The notes: generated by a model from the sequence alone, not told the origin. A DNA stretch of 64,000 nucleotides from Desulforegula conservatrix Mb1Pa (GCF_000426225.1 NZ_AUEY01000008.1:32536-96535); one strand, 5' to 3'; positions 18,709 to 28,059 are shown, counted from the stretch's first letter. Program-made: numbers and translations.

Positions 18709-19587
18709 TTATGGGCAATGGATCATGATTTTTGTGGCTATTTTGGCGGCAGTAAATTCAGAAACCTGGGATCCTGATATTTTGGACAGTTCTGTTATGT
18801 CGGCTGCTATCACTTTTCTTTTTTTGCCGAGCTCTGATATCAGTTTTGTCAGCTGTCTGTATGTGAGTCCTCCTGGTTCGGGAGTACCTGTCCCTGGCAT
18901 TATGGACGGATCAAGTCCGTCAACATCGATTGTAAGATAGACAAATTCGGGAAGCTCTTCTATTGCCTCTTCAATCCAGTCGAGTCTTCCGTCAATTTCA
19001 TATGCAAAAAAAGGCTTAAGGCCTTGCTCCTTCATGAAAACAACTTCTTCAGGGGAAAATGATCGTATTCCCACCTGCACGGTTTTGAGTTTCATGTCAG
19101 AAACAACCCTTCTCATTATACATGCGTGATTATTTTTGCTTCCGTTCCAGCTGTCCCTCAAGTCTGAGTGGGCATCAATCTGGATTACCCCGATATCAGG
19201 GTATTTTTCAGCAGCTGCTTTGATCAGGCCAATTGATACGGAGTGATCTCCACCAAATGAAAGAAGAAATTTTCCGGCTTCTATGGATTCAAAAGCTGCG
19301 GCTTTAATTTCATCTACTGATTTGTTAGGATCATTTGAAGGGAAAAAGGGCTGGCGTGTATGAAATTTAAGTTCTCCCCAGTTTGTCATTGTTTCATCAT
19401 CCATCTGCTCGAGCTGTTCTGAAGCCTCAAGAAGATAAAGAGGCGCTATTTTAGTCCCTGTTCCATAAGAGACCTTATGTTCATAGCATACAGGAAGTAT
19501 ATGTATTGGCGCTTCAGTTGGGGGTGACTGAAAATCATGCCCCCCAAAAGGGAGAAAATCAGGTGTTGTACTATTTTGATCTTTCAA
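18709..19587 (-). CDS. speB: Agmatinase-family ureohydrolase (SpeB-like)
   Basis: Manganese ureohydrolase, most likely agmatine to putrescine plus urea. All metal-binding blocks are present: GGDHSVS, QIDAHSDLRD and TIDVDGLDPSIMPGTGTPE. 292 residues from a TTG at 19587 with GGAG 6 nt upstream; a longer frame reaches a TTG at 19638 but without a ribosome site. No arginine decarboxylase is near, so agmatine use is assigned by family only; guanidinobutyrase or proclavaminate amidinohydrolase activity is possible. Confidence 0.88.
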   Translation of the reverse strand: MKDQNSTTPDFLPFGGHDFQSPPTEAPIHILPVCYEHKVSYGTGTKIAPLYLLEASEQLEQMDDETMTNWGELKFHTRQPFFPSNDPNKSVDEIKAAAFESIEAGKFLLSFGGDHSVSIGLIKAAAEKYPDIGVIQIDAHSDLRDSWNGSKNNHACIMRRVVSDMKLKTVQVGIRSFSPEEVVFMKEQGLKPFFAYEIDGRLDWIEEAIEELPEFVYLTIDVDGLDPSIMPGTGTPEPGGLTYRQLTKLISELGKKRKVIAADITELSKISGSQVSEFTAAKIATKIMIHCP

Positions 19588-19702
19588 CTTAATCTCCGAA
19601 TTTAAAAAAAAATTGCTTTTTGTGTATTTTGCTTTCAATATCAGTTTGATTTTTGATTAAACTTTTTTAATCACCGGTTCAAATATTTTTTTAAGAGGAA
19701 AA

Positions 19703-19984
19703 ATGGAAATCCCCTTAGATCTTTCAAAACACTGCATACATACAGAGATAAAAAAGCTTTACTCAAAATCCATAGGGAAATGCTTCAGGGAAAATATTGA
19801 GATTGATGAGATGGAAGATAGAATAGAAATGCTTAGGGAAGCCCTTGAAACCCTAGACTTCGGCGGATTAAGGTCAGAATATACAGAACTTGGCGGAGGC
19901 GATTCAATCAGCCGGGTTTCCCTTTACAAGAACCCGGCCGGTATGATCAGTATAAAATTGAACGGAAGCGATATAGTATTCTGA
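19703..19984 (+). CDS. Small hypothetical protein
   Basis: A 93-residue protein that I do not recognise. It is acidic in the middle, with a predicted amphipathic helix (about residues 33-50, rich in Glu/Met/Arg/Leu) and a beta-like C-terminus ending in SIKLNGSDIVF. AAGAGG lies 7 nt before the ATG. It is divergent from speB and runs convergently into the CBS gene with an 7 bp gap. Its codon use resembles its neighbours. Confidence 0.7.
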   Translation: MEIPLDLSKHCIHTEIKKLYSKSIGKCFRENIEIDEMEDRIEMLREALETLDFGGLRSEYTELGGGDSISRVSLYKNPAGMISIKLNGSDIVF

Positions 19985-19991
19985 CGATCAG

Positions 19992-20822
19992 CTATAGCAA
20001 GGTTCTGAGAACCTTTTCAGCTTCTTCGCTGCTGTCGAATATGTTCGGGACAACATTCGCCTTTTTCAGGGCGCTTTCAAGTTGGGAGTGTATTGACTGG
20101 CTTGTGGTGTATCTTGTAACATCCTGATAAAAATGTTCCATCAGCCTGTTTACCATGCACGTGTAATCTTCCACAATTTCACTGTTAATATAAAAATTCT
20201 CATAGTTCACAAGCGCATGCACTTTTTTGCCAACGCCTGACAGCTCGGACGCAACCATAAATTCAATTTTACCCACATCGCTTTTTGAGTTTACTGTAAA
20301 ATCCTTGAAATTTACATAAAAGAGGTTTTTTTCTGGTTCATATTTGAATCTTTGTTCCAGTGTGAGTGACGAATCAGCCCCATTATTGATGCCAAACGAT
20401 GGTTGCATTTCCTGTATGCCTTGCTGCTTATAGCCTTTGTCTTTAAGCTCGTGGGTTATTACGTCCCCAATAGATATGAGCCCTATATAGTCTTCACCTT
20501 TTTTTACAAGAAGATGACGGATTTTATTTGTTATCATCTTGTCCATTATTTCGTAAAGAGTGGCATCCGGTTCGACCCACATAAGATTTTGTCGCATTGC
20601 TTTTGAAATTTTTGTGGCTTTCAAATCAGCTTCGTCTTTAACTATATTTCTGATCAAATCCCTTTCAGACCAGATCCCGGATATTTTATTTCCATTTTTT
20701 ACCAGAATGACACCTATTTTTTTTTCGAGCATGATTTTCAGGGCTTCAAAAATCGGAGTGTCTTCCTGGACGCTAATAATGTCATGGGATTTTTTTGTGA
20801 TGATGTCGTTTGCCGTTTTCAT
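19992..20822 (-). CDS. CBS-pair protein with a C-terminal CoA-transferase-associated domain
   Basis: A 276-residue protein. Residues 1-130 form two CBS motifs (an adenosyl-ligand sensor), with the typical GIWSERDLIRNI and GLISIGDVITHELK ends. Residues about 150-276 (YVNFKDFTVNSKSDVGK, HALVNYENFYINS, DVTRYTTSQSI) resemble, from memory, the C-terminal extension of some bacterial acyl-CoA:carboxylate CoA-transferases; that link needs a search. No catalytic site is visible, so a ligand-responsive regulatory role is likely. AGGAGG lies 5 nt ahead of the ATG. Confidence 0.8.
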   Translation of the reverse strand: MKTANDIITKKSHDIISVQEDTPIFEALKIMLEKKIGVILVKNGNKISGIWSERDLIRNIVKDEADLKATKISKAMRQNLMWVEPDATLYEIMDKMITNKIRHLLVKKGEDYIGLISIGDVITHELKDKGYKQQGIQEMQPSFGINNGADSSLTLEQRFKYEPEKNLFYVNFKDFTVNSKSDVGKIEFMVASELSGVGKKVHALVNYENFYINSEIVEDYTCMVNRLMEHFYQDVTRYTTSQSIHSQLESALKKANVVPNIFDSSEEAEKVLRTLL

Positions 20823-20988
20823 TAAGCCTCCTAAGCCGGATCGTGTGGTGAGTAGTGATGGGTATAATCTGATTAGAATTATTGATCTGTATTTGTGATG
20901 TATTCGTTTAGTTTACTTGGGCTTCGAGGGCGTTGCAACAAAAAAATGGTTTCTGTTTTTTATGATTAAATGATACAGTAATATAAAT

Positions 20989-21143
20989 TTGACAAGGTTC
21001 AAAAAGTCAGATTCCCGTAATTCCGGCTGGGCCTGTGTATGTGAAAACAGGGAGCCGGAATCAAGAATTGATTGAAGATAATGTATGCCGGATAAAGTAC
21101 GGCATGACTCCGATGCCTTTTTTGGTTTTTGCGGGACCATCAA
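20989..21143 (+). repeat. Interspersed repeat family A, copy 2
   Basis: About 155 bp, same orientation as copy 1, from TTGACAAGGTTCAAAAAGTC to TTTTTGCGGGACCATCAA. The palindromes are slightly mutated (GCCGGATAAAGTACGGC). The flanks 20823-20988 and 21144-21354 are AT-rich and show no gene; they must hold the promoter of the patatin gene. Confidence 0.85.
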
Positions 21144-21354
21144 ATTTAAATTACGAGTTTTACCCGCATCACAAAAATACCGAAAATACTAATTCTCCAG
21201 CTGGTAACCTTTCGGCCTGAGTTTGCTCTGTTAGCCCAATCCATATATCGTAAATTAAGTCGAAATTGCTCTATGAAGGTTTTACATCGCTTTTTTCAGA
21301 CCCAACCACCTTCAGTGGCGGTTGTTATAAGATGAAATTCATAAGGAGAACGTA

Positions 21355-22365
21355 ATGAAAAAGAAGGCATTACTGTTAGGCGCGGGAGGCCCGCTCGGGG
21401 GGCTTGAAGCCGGAGCTCTCATAGCACTTGACGAAATGGGCGTGGAATTTGACATCATATCAGGAGCCTGTATCGGTTCTGTCATTGCCCTGACATACAC
21501 CAGTCCAGCTAAAGGGATGACAGGGAGGGAGGCCCTTGAAATGTGGTGCAATGCATCAGGGCTTTCGGATTATATCTACAATTCCATTTGTCCATACAAT
21601 TATAAGGTTTTCCAGAAAAACGGCCTGTTCATGAACCCGGTAAGCAACGCCTGGCTGGAAGCCATGACGACCTTCAACCCATTTTTTTCGATTAATCCCA
21701 GGAACGAGTATCAGAGATTCTTTAGCGACATGTATCTGTATATGCTTACAGCCATGACGCCCGGTTCTCTTGCTCCTTATCAGACCTCAATCAGCCGGAT
21801 AGCTCCTTTTCTTGAAAATTTCATAGACTTCGACAATATCAAGAATGTGGAGAAGGACGTTTATATCAACGCCCTGAACGTGACTGACAAACGGATAGAG
21901 ATATTCGACAAGACAGAGATTACCATGCAGCACCTGATTGCAGGTTCCTCACTGTTTTACATCTGTCCACAGCAGAACATCGACGGGAAGTGGTATGGTG
22001 AAGGTTCGTATCTTGACAGCCTGAATTACAAGGGCCTCATGGAGTCGAGAAAGGAAGACGATATCGAAACCCTTGTCGTCATGAATATCCTGAATAAAAA
22101 GTCCCTGATAAGAACTCCCGAGAGTCTTTATGATGCTTATAATCTTTCCATAATGTTGCCCTTTATTACCATAGCTGAAGATGATACAAAGCTTTATGAA
22201 GCCAAGCACAAGGGGGAAAAGAATCTTTTGAAGCTGGGGTTTACCATTCCTGAAGAACATGCTCCATATGTCATGGACTGGAGCGCATCCAACTTTAAAA
22301 AGCTTCGTGATATCGGATACAAAGCAGGTATGGATTTCTACAAAAAGCATAAAGAATCGCTTTAG
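21355..22365 (+). CDS. Patatin-like protein with altered catalytic residues
   Basis: A 336-residue patatin-fold protein. The oxyanion loop is intact (LLGAGGPLGG, residues 6-15), but the nucleophile elbow reads GACIG instead of GxSxG, so Cys replaces the catalytic Ser (codon TGT at about 21469), and the usual DGG/DGA of the catalytic Asp reads GEG (YGEGSYLDS). It could be a non-hydrolysing lipid binder, a cysteine-nucleophile enzyme, or a family with its own dyad. No signal peptide is visible. AAGGAG precedes the ATG; a solute-binding protein gene follows after 20 bp. Confidence 0.8.
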   Translation: MKKKALLLGAGGPLGGLEAGALIALDEMGVEFDIISGACIGSVIALTYTSPAKGMTGREALEMWCNASGLSDYIYNSICPYNYKVFQKNGLFMNPVSNAWLEAMTTFNPFFSINPRNEYQRFFSDMYLYMLTAMTPGSLAPYQTSISRIAPFLENFIDFDNIKNVEKDVYINALNVTDKRIEIFDKTEITMQHLIAGSSLFYICPQQNIDGKWYGEGSYLDSLNYKGLMESRKEDDIETLVVMNILNKKSLIRTPESLYDAYNLSIMLPFITIAEDDTKLYEAKHKGEKNLLKLGFTIPEEHAPYVMDWSASNFKKLRDIGYKAGMDFYKKHKESL

Positions 22366-22385
22366 GGGAAAAAAGAGGGGGAAAC

Positions 22386-23111
22386 ATGGCGGTGAGAAAC
22401 GCTTTAATTGTCATTTCATTGGTGCTGATGGTGGCGGGTTACGGGAACGCCGTCTTTGCTGAAACATTAAAGCTGGGATATATCGAGTTTCCTCCTTATA
22501 CATATACCAAAGAAAACGGTGAGCCTGCCGGAATTCTCATCGACCTTGCAAAAAAAGTCTATCCCGAGGCAGGCTTCGATTTCACAGCTACTTCATATCC
22601 GGTAAGACGCCTTGCCAACTACATCGGTTCCGGAGACCTGGATATCTGGATGGGTCTTAAAACCCTGCCAGAATTCGAAGGAAAAACCTATACAGGAAAA
22701 GCTGTAATAACAGAACTTGTACTTTTGTCCTATACCCGTGGTTCCAAACCGCCTATCCTTAAAAAAGAAGATCTCCCCGGCAAATCAGTCATCATCATGA
22801 GGGGATACAGCTATGGCGGCTGGATCAGTTTCATTGAGGATCCGGCAAACAAAGTGAATTATATCAATGCCAATAAGCACGACGCTGCCTTCAAGATGCT
22901 TCTTGCAGGAAGGGCTGACTATCTCCTCGACTATAAGGATCCGTCCGAAAAAGCTCTGGAGACAGTCAAAGTTCCTGATCTTTCATCTAATCTTATCTCG
23001 AGCTTTCCTTGCTACTTTGTGGTTTCAAAAAAGCTTAAGGATGGGCAGAAGATCATCGACAGATTAGATAAGACCTACGAAAAGCTCAAGAAAAGTGGGG
23101 CTGTACCTTGA
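22386..23111 (+). CDS. Periplasmic solute-binding protein (SBP_bac_3 type)
   Basis: A 241-residue secreted binding protein. The N-terminus (residues 1-25, core LIVISLVLMVAGYG and cleavage near VFA-ET) is a Sec signal peptide. The mature part follows the family-3 pattern: LKLGYIEFPPYTYTKENGEPAGILIDLAK at its start, then the two-lobe fold ending in LDKTYEKLKKSG. No permease or ATPase is encoded nearby; instead a membrane hybrid kinase lies downstream, so it may serve as a sensory ligand-binding partner. The ligand is unknown. Confidence 0.85.
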   Translation: MAVRNALIVISLVLMVAGYGNAVFAETLKLGYIEFPPYTYTKENGEPAGILIDLAKKVYPEAGFDFTATSYPVRRLANYIGSGDLDIWMGLKTLPEFEGKTYTGKAVITELVLLSYTRGSKPPILKKEDLPGKSVIIMRGYSYGGWISFIEDPANKVNYINANKHDAAFKMLLAGRADYLLDYKDPSEKALETVKVPDLSSNLISSFPCYFVVSKKLKDGQKIIDRLDKTYEKLKKSGAVP

Positions 23112-23234
23112 TAGTGATACTCAGATAAATAATAGGGCAATTTTCAGCATGCATGTTTATTCCTGGAAAACCTTTTTTGTAAAAACTGTTTTCCAGACAT
23201 TTGCCCAAAAAAATTTCAGTTTTTTTAAAAAAGA

Positions 23235-23388
23235 CGGACTCGCAAAAAGTCCAAAAATGGCATCGGCGTTATGCCTGACTTGATCCGGCATTTTTGTATT
23301 TTCAGTCACTTCTGGATTCCGGCTCCCGGTTTTCACCGGGACGGGCCCCGCCGGAATGAAGGTAAACGTACTTTTGCGACGTTGTCAA
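23235..23388 (-). repeat. Interspersed repeat family A, copy 3 (reverse)
   Basis: About 154 bp in reverse orientation, from GGACTCGCAAAAAGTCC to CTTTTGCGACGTTGTCAA. Both palindromes are present. It separates the solute-binding protein gene from the hybrid kinase gene, so the two are probably not one simple transcript. Confidence 0.85.
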
Positions 23389-23524
23389 ACAATGTACATT
23401 GTAGTAATCTCCCGCGACCTCAGGCGTTATTTGAGTACAAAAAGGATCATCCATCAAATCCGGAAGTTTTTTGCCAAGCTTTTTTTCAAAAAAGAGTACT
23501 TTAAAAGGTCTTTGGGTTAATAGA

Positions 23525-23653
23525 TACAAGGCTTTTTAGATTTATGCAGAGCGAGTAGATTGAGAAAGCCCCGGGACGGGGTGATTCCCAGTGGCGTCTG
23601 GAAGCTTAAAACCATTTATGGGTTAGATACCCTCATACAGGGACTTTTTCCAT
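23525..23653 (+). ncRNA. Possible structured leader RNA before the hybrid kinase
   Basis: The 129 bases before the kinase ATG contain four small hairpins in a row: CCCCG-GGA-CGGGG (23570-23582), CCAG-TGGCGT-CTGG (23589-23602), ACC-N7-GGT (23612-23624) and CCCT-CATAC-AGGG followed by ACTTTTT (23630-23648). I do not match this to a known riboswitch class. It could be a leader, or chance. The preceding stretch 23389-23524 has no gene. Confidence 0.3.
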
Positions 23654-26284
23654 ATGCTCTATGAACAAAAAAAGGAAACGACCGGTAAAATGATGTTTAA
23701 AAGGAAAGGGCGTTCCATATCCCTGCTTCTTACCACAAGCATTATTTTTACGGTGGCATTCGTTTCGGTTATTTCTATATCAATCGGATACATCGAGGCT
23801 TCTAGAAAGGCCAAGGCTGATCTGGAGAGAAACCTTGAAAGAAACATCTCGTCCATTTCTGAGATACTGCAGGTGCCTTTATGGAGTTATGATCAGGAAA
23901 CTATTGAAAATACAGGTAATCTTTACGCTGCAAGCGAAGATGTCGTCTTCCTGACCATCACTGATTCTCTGGGACAGGAAATGTTTCAGATGGAAAAGAA
24001 AAGGGACATCTCCGTTTTGGATAGCCGTTACATCATGTTCGGAAGCCAGGTTGCCGGAACTGTAAAAATGGGGCTTTCATCCAACAAATACAAAGAGGCC
24101 ATACGCCAGCTTCTCTGGTCAGGAATAATTACCATGGTGATTAACCTGTCCGTTCTTATAGCCATCACCGGGTTTCTGCTTAGAATGTTCCTGAAGAATC
24201 CCCTTGATATCCTGAGCAACATCGTTGGCTCCTATGCTTCCGGCAAATATGAAAGCAGAGACGAGCATCTCCCCTATATCGAATTTCAGCCAGTGGTGGA
24301 CGTGTTAAGAGTCATGGGGAGCAAGATTCTTCTTCAGATAGGCGAGTTGCGTGAGGCTGAACAGAAATACAGGAGCATTTTTGAAAACGCTGTAGAAGGA
24401 ATTTTTCAGATATCTCCTGAAGGCCGTTTTCTGAGCGTCAATCCATCCATGGCCAGAACCCTGGGGTATGAATCGCCGGAGGGCCTGCTCCAAAGTGATT
24501 CAAAGATTGAGCGGCATTTTGTCTCGCCGGACGAATTTAAGAAGATAGACAATATACTCAATGAGTCAGGTGTTATTTCCAGATATGACGTACAGGGACT
24601 GAAAACAAATGGTGAGATTCTCTGGTTTTCTTTAAGCGCCCGAGCGGTGAGGGATAGTGATGGCAGGGTTCTTTATTACGAGGGGTCCATTTTTGATATT
24701 TCTGACCGAATGGAGAGGGAAGAAGCTGAAAGAAAGCAGAAAGCTGCGGATGCGGCAAACCAGGCTAAAACCCTTTTCATAGCCAGAATGAGCCATGAAC
24801 TCAGAACACCTCTGAACTCAGTCCTTGGCATGACGGAAATGTTATCTGAAACCAACCCCACCGAAGACCAGCTGGAATACATAAAGCTTCTACAGAGCTC
24901 CGGAGTTTTTCTGGAATCCATTATAAACGATATCCTTGATTTTTCAAAAATTGAGGCCCAACAGCTTATTCTTGACGACTCTCCTTTTGATCTTCAACAG
25001 TTGATTGAAGAAGTTGCCGGCCTTATCAAAGTCAGGGCCATGGAAAAAAATCTGCCTGTGACTTATTCCATAGATCCTGGTATTCACCGTTTTCTTGCAG
25101 GAGATCCTGTCCGTTTGAAGCAGATCCTCATCAACCTCGGAGGGAATGCGGTCAAATTCACCAATGAGGGCAGAGTGACCATAGAGGTGGCCAAAAGCCC
25201 TGATCCAGTCAATCCCGAAACCTATGAAAGCATTGTGTTCAGGGTCAGGGATACAGGCATTGGAATTCCTGAATCCAAGCAGGGCATTATTTTCGACAGT
25301 TTTTCCCAGGCCGACAACTTTATCAAGAGGCAGTACGGAGGAACAGGCCTTGGCCTTGCCATCTGCAAAAGGCTTGTGGAACTCATGGACGGAACTCTGT
25401 CGGTCAGCAGTGTTGAAGGCGAAGGTTCGACCTTTTTATTCAGCCTCAGTCTTAAAAAAGTGGATGATGGATCGATTATTGAAAAGGCGATTCCCAATGC
25501 GACTATTGAAAGTCTGCCTCCAATGACCGTACTTCTGGCAGACGATATTGTGCCTAATAGAAAAGTTGTACACAAATATCTTCAGAAATCACCGATCACC
25601 ATAGTGGCTGTCGGAAATGGTCTTGAAGCCCTTGAAGCTTACAAGAAAGGCAGTTTTGATCTTGTACTTATGGATGTTGAAATGCCTGTTATGAACGGTC
25701 TTGAATCCACTCGCCGGATAAGGGAATGGGAACGGACTAACAACCTTTCTCCCTGCCCGCTCATCATCATTTCAGCCCATGCCTTCGGAGAGCAGAGAAA
25801 TCAGTGTTACGAGGCAGGGTGTGACAGGCTGCTGATCAAGCCTGTTCGTAAAAATGACCTGATCCAGGCTATATTCCAGGTTACTCAAAAGGGAACACTG
25901 TCTCAGCCAGAAGAGACAGGTCTGCTGCCTGATGACTCTATGAAGTATGTTCAGGACGAATTAAAGGGCAGGGAAATTTTGATGGGAAAAGTGTATATAG
26001 ATGTGATGTTTGAAGATCTCATCAAAGATTTCTTTGAATATTTCATAGAGTCACTTGCCTCAATGGAGACAGCTGTAGCTGAAAAAGATTTTGACACCAT
26101 GTATCGACTCGGGCATGGTTTGAAAGGTTCTGCCAGAAATTACGAGTTTTTTGATCTCGGAAATGTCTTTTTGGAGATAGAGAAGGCAGCGGCTGAACGA
26201 AACTCGGAAAATGCCCTTCATCATATTAAAAGGGCCAGAAAATACCTTGAAACTGTCGATGTGGTATTTATTGAGAAGGAATGA
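23654..26284 (+). CDS. Membrane hybrid sensor histidine kinase (PAS-HisKA-HATPase-REC-Hpt)
   Basis: 876 residues. Two membrane segments (about 24-47 and 154-178) flank a periplasmic sensor of about 105 residues; then a linker, a PAS domain (about 238-355), HisKA with His381 in MSHELRTPLNS, HATPase (FRVRDTGIGIPES, GTGLGLAICKR), a receiver with phospho-acceptor Asp674 (LVLMDVEMP), and a C-terminal Hpt with His821 (LGHGLKGSARN). All phosphorelay residues are present. It overlaps nothing but ends 4 bp before the next kinase gene. Start at the ATG 23654 is tentative; an in-frame ATG at 23690 exists. Confidence 0.9.
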   Translation: MLYEQKKETTGKMMFKRKGRSISLLLTTSIIFTVAFVSVISISIGYIEASRKAKADLERNLERNISSISEILQVPLWSYDQETIENTGNLYAASEDVVFLTITDSLGQEMFQMEKKRDISVLDSRYIMFGSQVAGTVKMGLSSNKYKEAIRQLLWSGIITMVINLSVLIAITGFLLRMFLKNPLDILSNIVGSYASGKYESRDEHLPYIEFQPVVDVLRVMGSKILLQIGELREAEQKYRSIFENAVEGIFQISPEGRFLSVNPSMARTLGYESPEGLLQSDSKIERHFVSPDEFKKIDNILNESGVISRYDVQGLKTNGEILWFSLSARAVRDSDGRVLYYEGSIFDISDRMEREEAERKQKAADAANQAKTLFIARMSHELRTPLNSVLGMTEMLSETNPTEDQLEYIKLLQSSGVFLESIINDILDFSKIEAQQLILDDSPFDLQQLIEEVAGLIKVRAMEKNLPVTYSIDPGIHRFLAGDPVRLKQILINLGGNAVKFTNEGRVTIEVAKSPDPVNPETYESIVFRVRDTGIGIPESKQGIIFDSFSQADNFIKRQYGGTGLGLAICKRLVELMDGTLSVSSVEGEGSTFLFSLSLKKVDDGSIIEKAIPNATIESLPPMTVLLADDIVPNRKVVHKYLQKSPITIVAVGNGLEALEAYKKGSFDLVLMDVEMPVMNGLESTRRIREWERTNNLSPCPLIIISAHAFGEQRNQCYEAGCDRLLIKPVRKNDLIQAIFQVTQKGTLSQPEETGLLPDDSMKYVQDELKGREILMGKVYIDVMFEDLIKDFFEYFIESLASMETAVAEKDFDTMYRLGHGLKGSARNYEFFDLGNVFLEIEKAAAERNSENALHHIKRARKYLETVDVVFIEKE

Positions 26285-26288
26285 CGCC

Positions 26289-27794
26289 ATGATGCAACCC
26301 ACCAATATTCAAACAGACTACGCCACAGAGAAAAAAAAGCGCGTGCTGGTTGTCGATGACATCAGAACTGACCTGCATTACGTGGGCAAACTGGTTATAG
26401 GGTTTGACCATGAAGTCATCCTGGCGGAATCGGGGCTTTCAGCTCTGGAGGTTGCGGATGGCAGTATTGATCTCATAATAGTCGATGCGGTCATGCCTGA
26501 CATGGACGGGTTCGAGTTTGTCCGATCAGTGCGGGCAAATCAGCAGCTTTCCCATATACCCGTAATCATGGTCACATCTTTATCCGGAAAAAAGGACAGG
26601 ATCAAAGCCGTTGAAGTGGGCATCAACGATTTTATCAGCAAGCCTGTGGACAGAATTGAGCTAAAGGTCCGTATGGATTCAATGCTCAGGATGAAAGAGG
26701 CCCAGGACAGGGTCAGGGAATATCAGAAAGAACTTGAGCATCTCGTTGAACAGAAAACTTTTGCGCTGAACAGGACTCTGCAGAAACTCCAGGCTGTCCT
26801 GGACGGAATGAACGATTGTATGGTCACAGTGGACCGCGATTTGAAAATTACTGAGATGAATCAGGCTTTTCTCAGAATCATCGGCAAAAGCAAGGGCGCT
26901 TTGCAAGGCCTCCCGTTAAAAGATCTTCTTGTTGGTGACATCCAGACTGACGGATTTGCATCCCTTTTTGAACATGCTGGCACCTCTGCCGAGCTTGACA
27001 TTGAATTCCCTCAGTGGGGGCGGAAAACTTTTTCCGTGCTGACAACCCCCATGGAAGACCAGGGCCATCTTATAATGATGAGGGACATAACAGAAAAGAA
27101 GCAGGCTGATGAAAAACGGGCCAGATTTCTCTGTATTCTGTCGCATGAGCTTATAACCCCTCTTAACGGCATCAAGGGCCTTTCCGATTTAATGCTCATG
27201 GATTCTGCGGCACTTTCTGAAGATTCCAGAAGATATATTGGCATGATCAATATATGTGGAAACAAACTGGAAAAAATAGTGAAGGAGCTACTGCGTTTCG
27301 TTGAATTTTACAGTGATATGAGCTCTCCTGAAGATAACAATGTCCGACTTGATTTACTTGCTGAAAACGTTATCAAGTCGTTTTCAGAAAAAAAAGACAG
27401 GAAACATATCAGTATTTTATTTTCCGTAGAAGACCCTCCGTCTGTGGTTTACGGCAAAAGCGATCATTTCGTTGAAATACTCTTTCAGATCGTAGACAAT
27501 GCGCTGAAGTTCAGCAAGGAGCACGGCACTGTGGAAATTGTTTTGAAGAATTCTCCAGGTGAGGTTCAGTTCATCTGCAGAGACCAAGGAGAAGGAATCG
27601 AGGAAAAAGATCTCGAGCATGTTTTTGATTCGTTTTATCAGGCAGAGAATTACATTACCAGAGTCCAGGATGGTCTTGGTCTTGGCCTTACCATAGCAAA
27701 AAAAGTCGTCGAGCTTTACAAGGGAAATATTTATATAAACAGCAACCCCGGAAAAGGCACAGAGGTGATCGTTGCTATCCCGAAACCTGGGTAA
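26289..27794 (+). CDS. Soluble REC-PAS histidine kinase
   Basis: 501 residues from the ATG at 26289 (AAGGA 8 nt upstream). An N-terminal receiver (Asp66 in LIIVDAVMP) is followed by a coiled coil (135-165), a PAS-like region (165-270), HisKA with His286 in LSHELITPLNG, and HATPase (NALKFSKEHG, DQGEGIEEKD, GLGLGLTIAKK). It has no membrane part. Starting 4 bp after the stop of the hybrid kinase, it probably receives phosphoryl groups from the Hpt of that protein, making a two-kinase relay. Confidence 0.88.
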   Translation: MMQPTNIQTDYATEKKKRVLVVDDIRTDLHYVGKLVIGFDHEVILAESGLSALEVADGSIDLIIVDAVMPDMDGFEFVRSVRANQQLSHIPVIMVTSLSGKKDRIKAVEVGINDFISKPVDRIELKVRMDSMLRMKEAQDRVREYQKELEHLVEQKTFALNRTLQKLQAVLDGMNDCMVTVDRDLKITEMNQAFLRIIGKSKGALQGLPLKDLLVGDIQTDGFASLFEHAGTSAELDIEFPQWGRKTFSVLTTPMEDQGHLIMMRDITEKKQADEKRARFLCILSHELITPLNGIKGLSDLMLMDSAALSEDSRRYIGMINICGNKLEKIVKELLRFVEFYSDMSSPEDNNVRLDLLAENVIKSFSEKKDRKHISILFSVEDPPSVVYGKSDHFVEILFQIVDNALKFSKEHGTVEIVLKNSPGEVQFICRDQGEGIEEKDLEHVFDSFYQAENYITRVQDGLGLGLTIAKKVVELYKGNIYINSNPGKGTEVIVAIPKPG

Positions 27795-27838
27795 ATGGTT
27801 TTTTGGGGATCAAATGGTGCGGGCATTAATAATGATTA

Positions 27839-27978
27839 ATACCATTTTCAAATCAAAGATGAAATCAAGGCGGCAAGGAGAAATCGACGCAAACGTACGT
27901 TGTTTGTATGCTCTTAGGCTGAAGACGATGCCAACCCGGTTCATGCAATGAGATAGCTCTTTGATTTGGAATTGGTAT
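27839..27978. mobile_element. MITE-like element with 20 bp terminal inverted repeats
   Basis: A 140 bp unit: ATACCATTTTCAAATCAAAG on the left and CTTTGATTTGGAATTGGTAT on the right match as imperfect inverted repeats (about 17 of 20 positions). Within it is a palindromic core around AAACGTACGTT. There is no coding capacity. It is the only copy in this window and is unrelated to family A. Confidence 0.6.
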
Positions 27979-28001
27979 AACGGGGGCCGTAAGCCCCCGT
28001 T
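27979..28001. terminator. GC-rich hairpin
   Basis: AACGGGGGC / GCCCCCGTT, a perfect 9 bp stem with a 5 nt loop, directly abutting the right end of the MITE-like element. There is no U-tract; it could weakly terminate the kinase operon. Confidence 0.4.
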
Positions 28002-28059
28002 AATTAATGATCAGAAACATAACCGGGATAGATAGCAAATGACGTATTCTGCGTCATAA

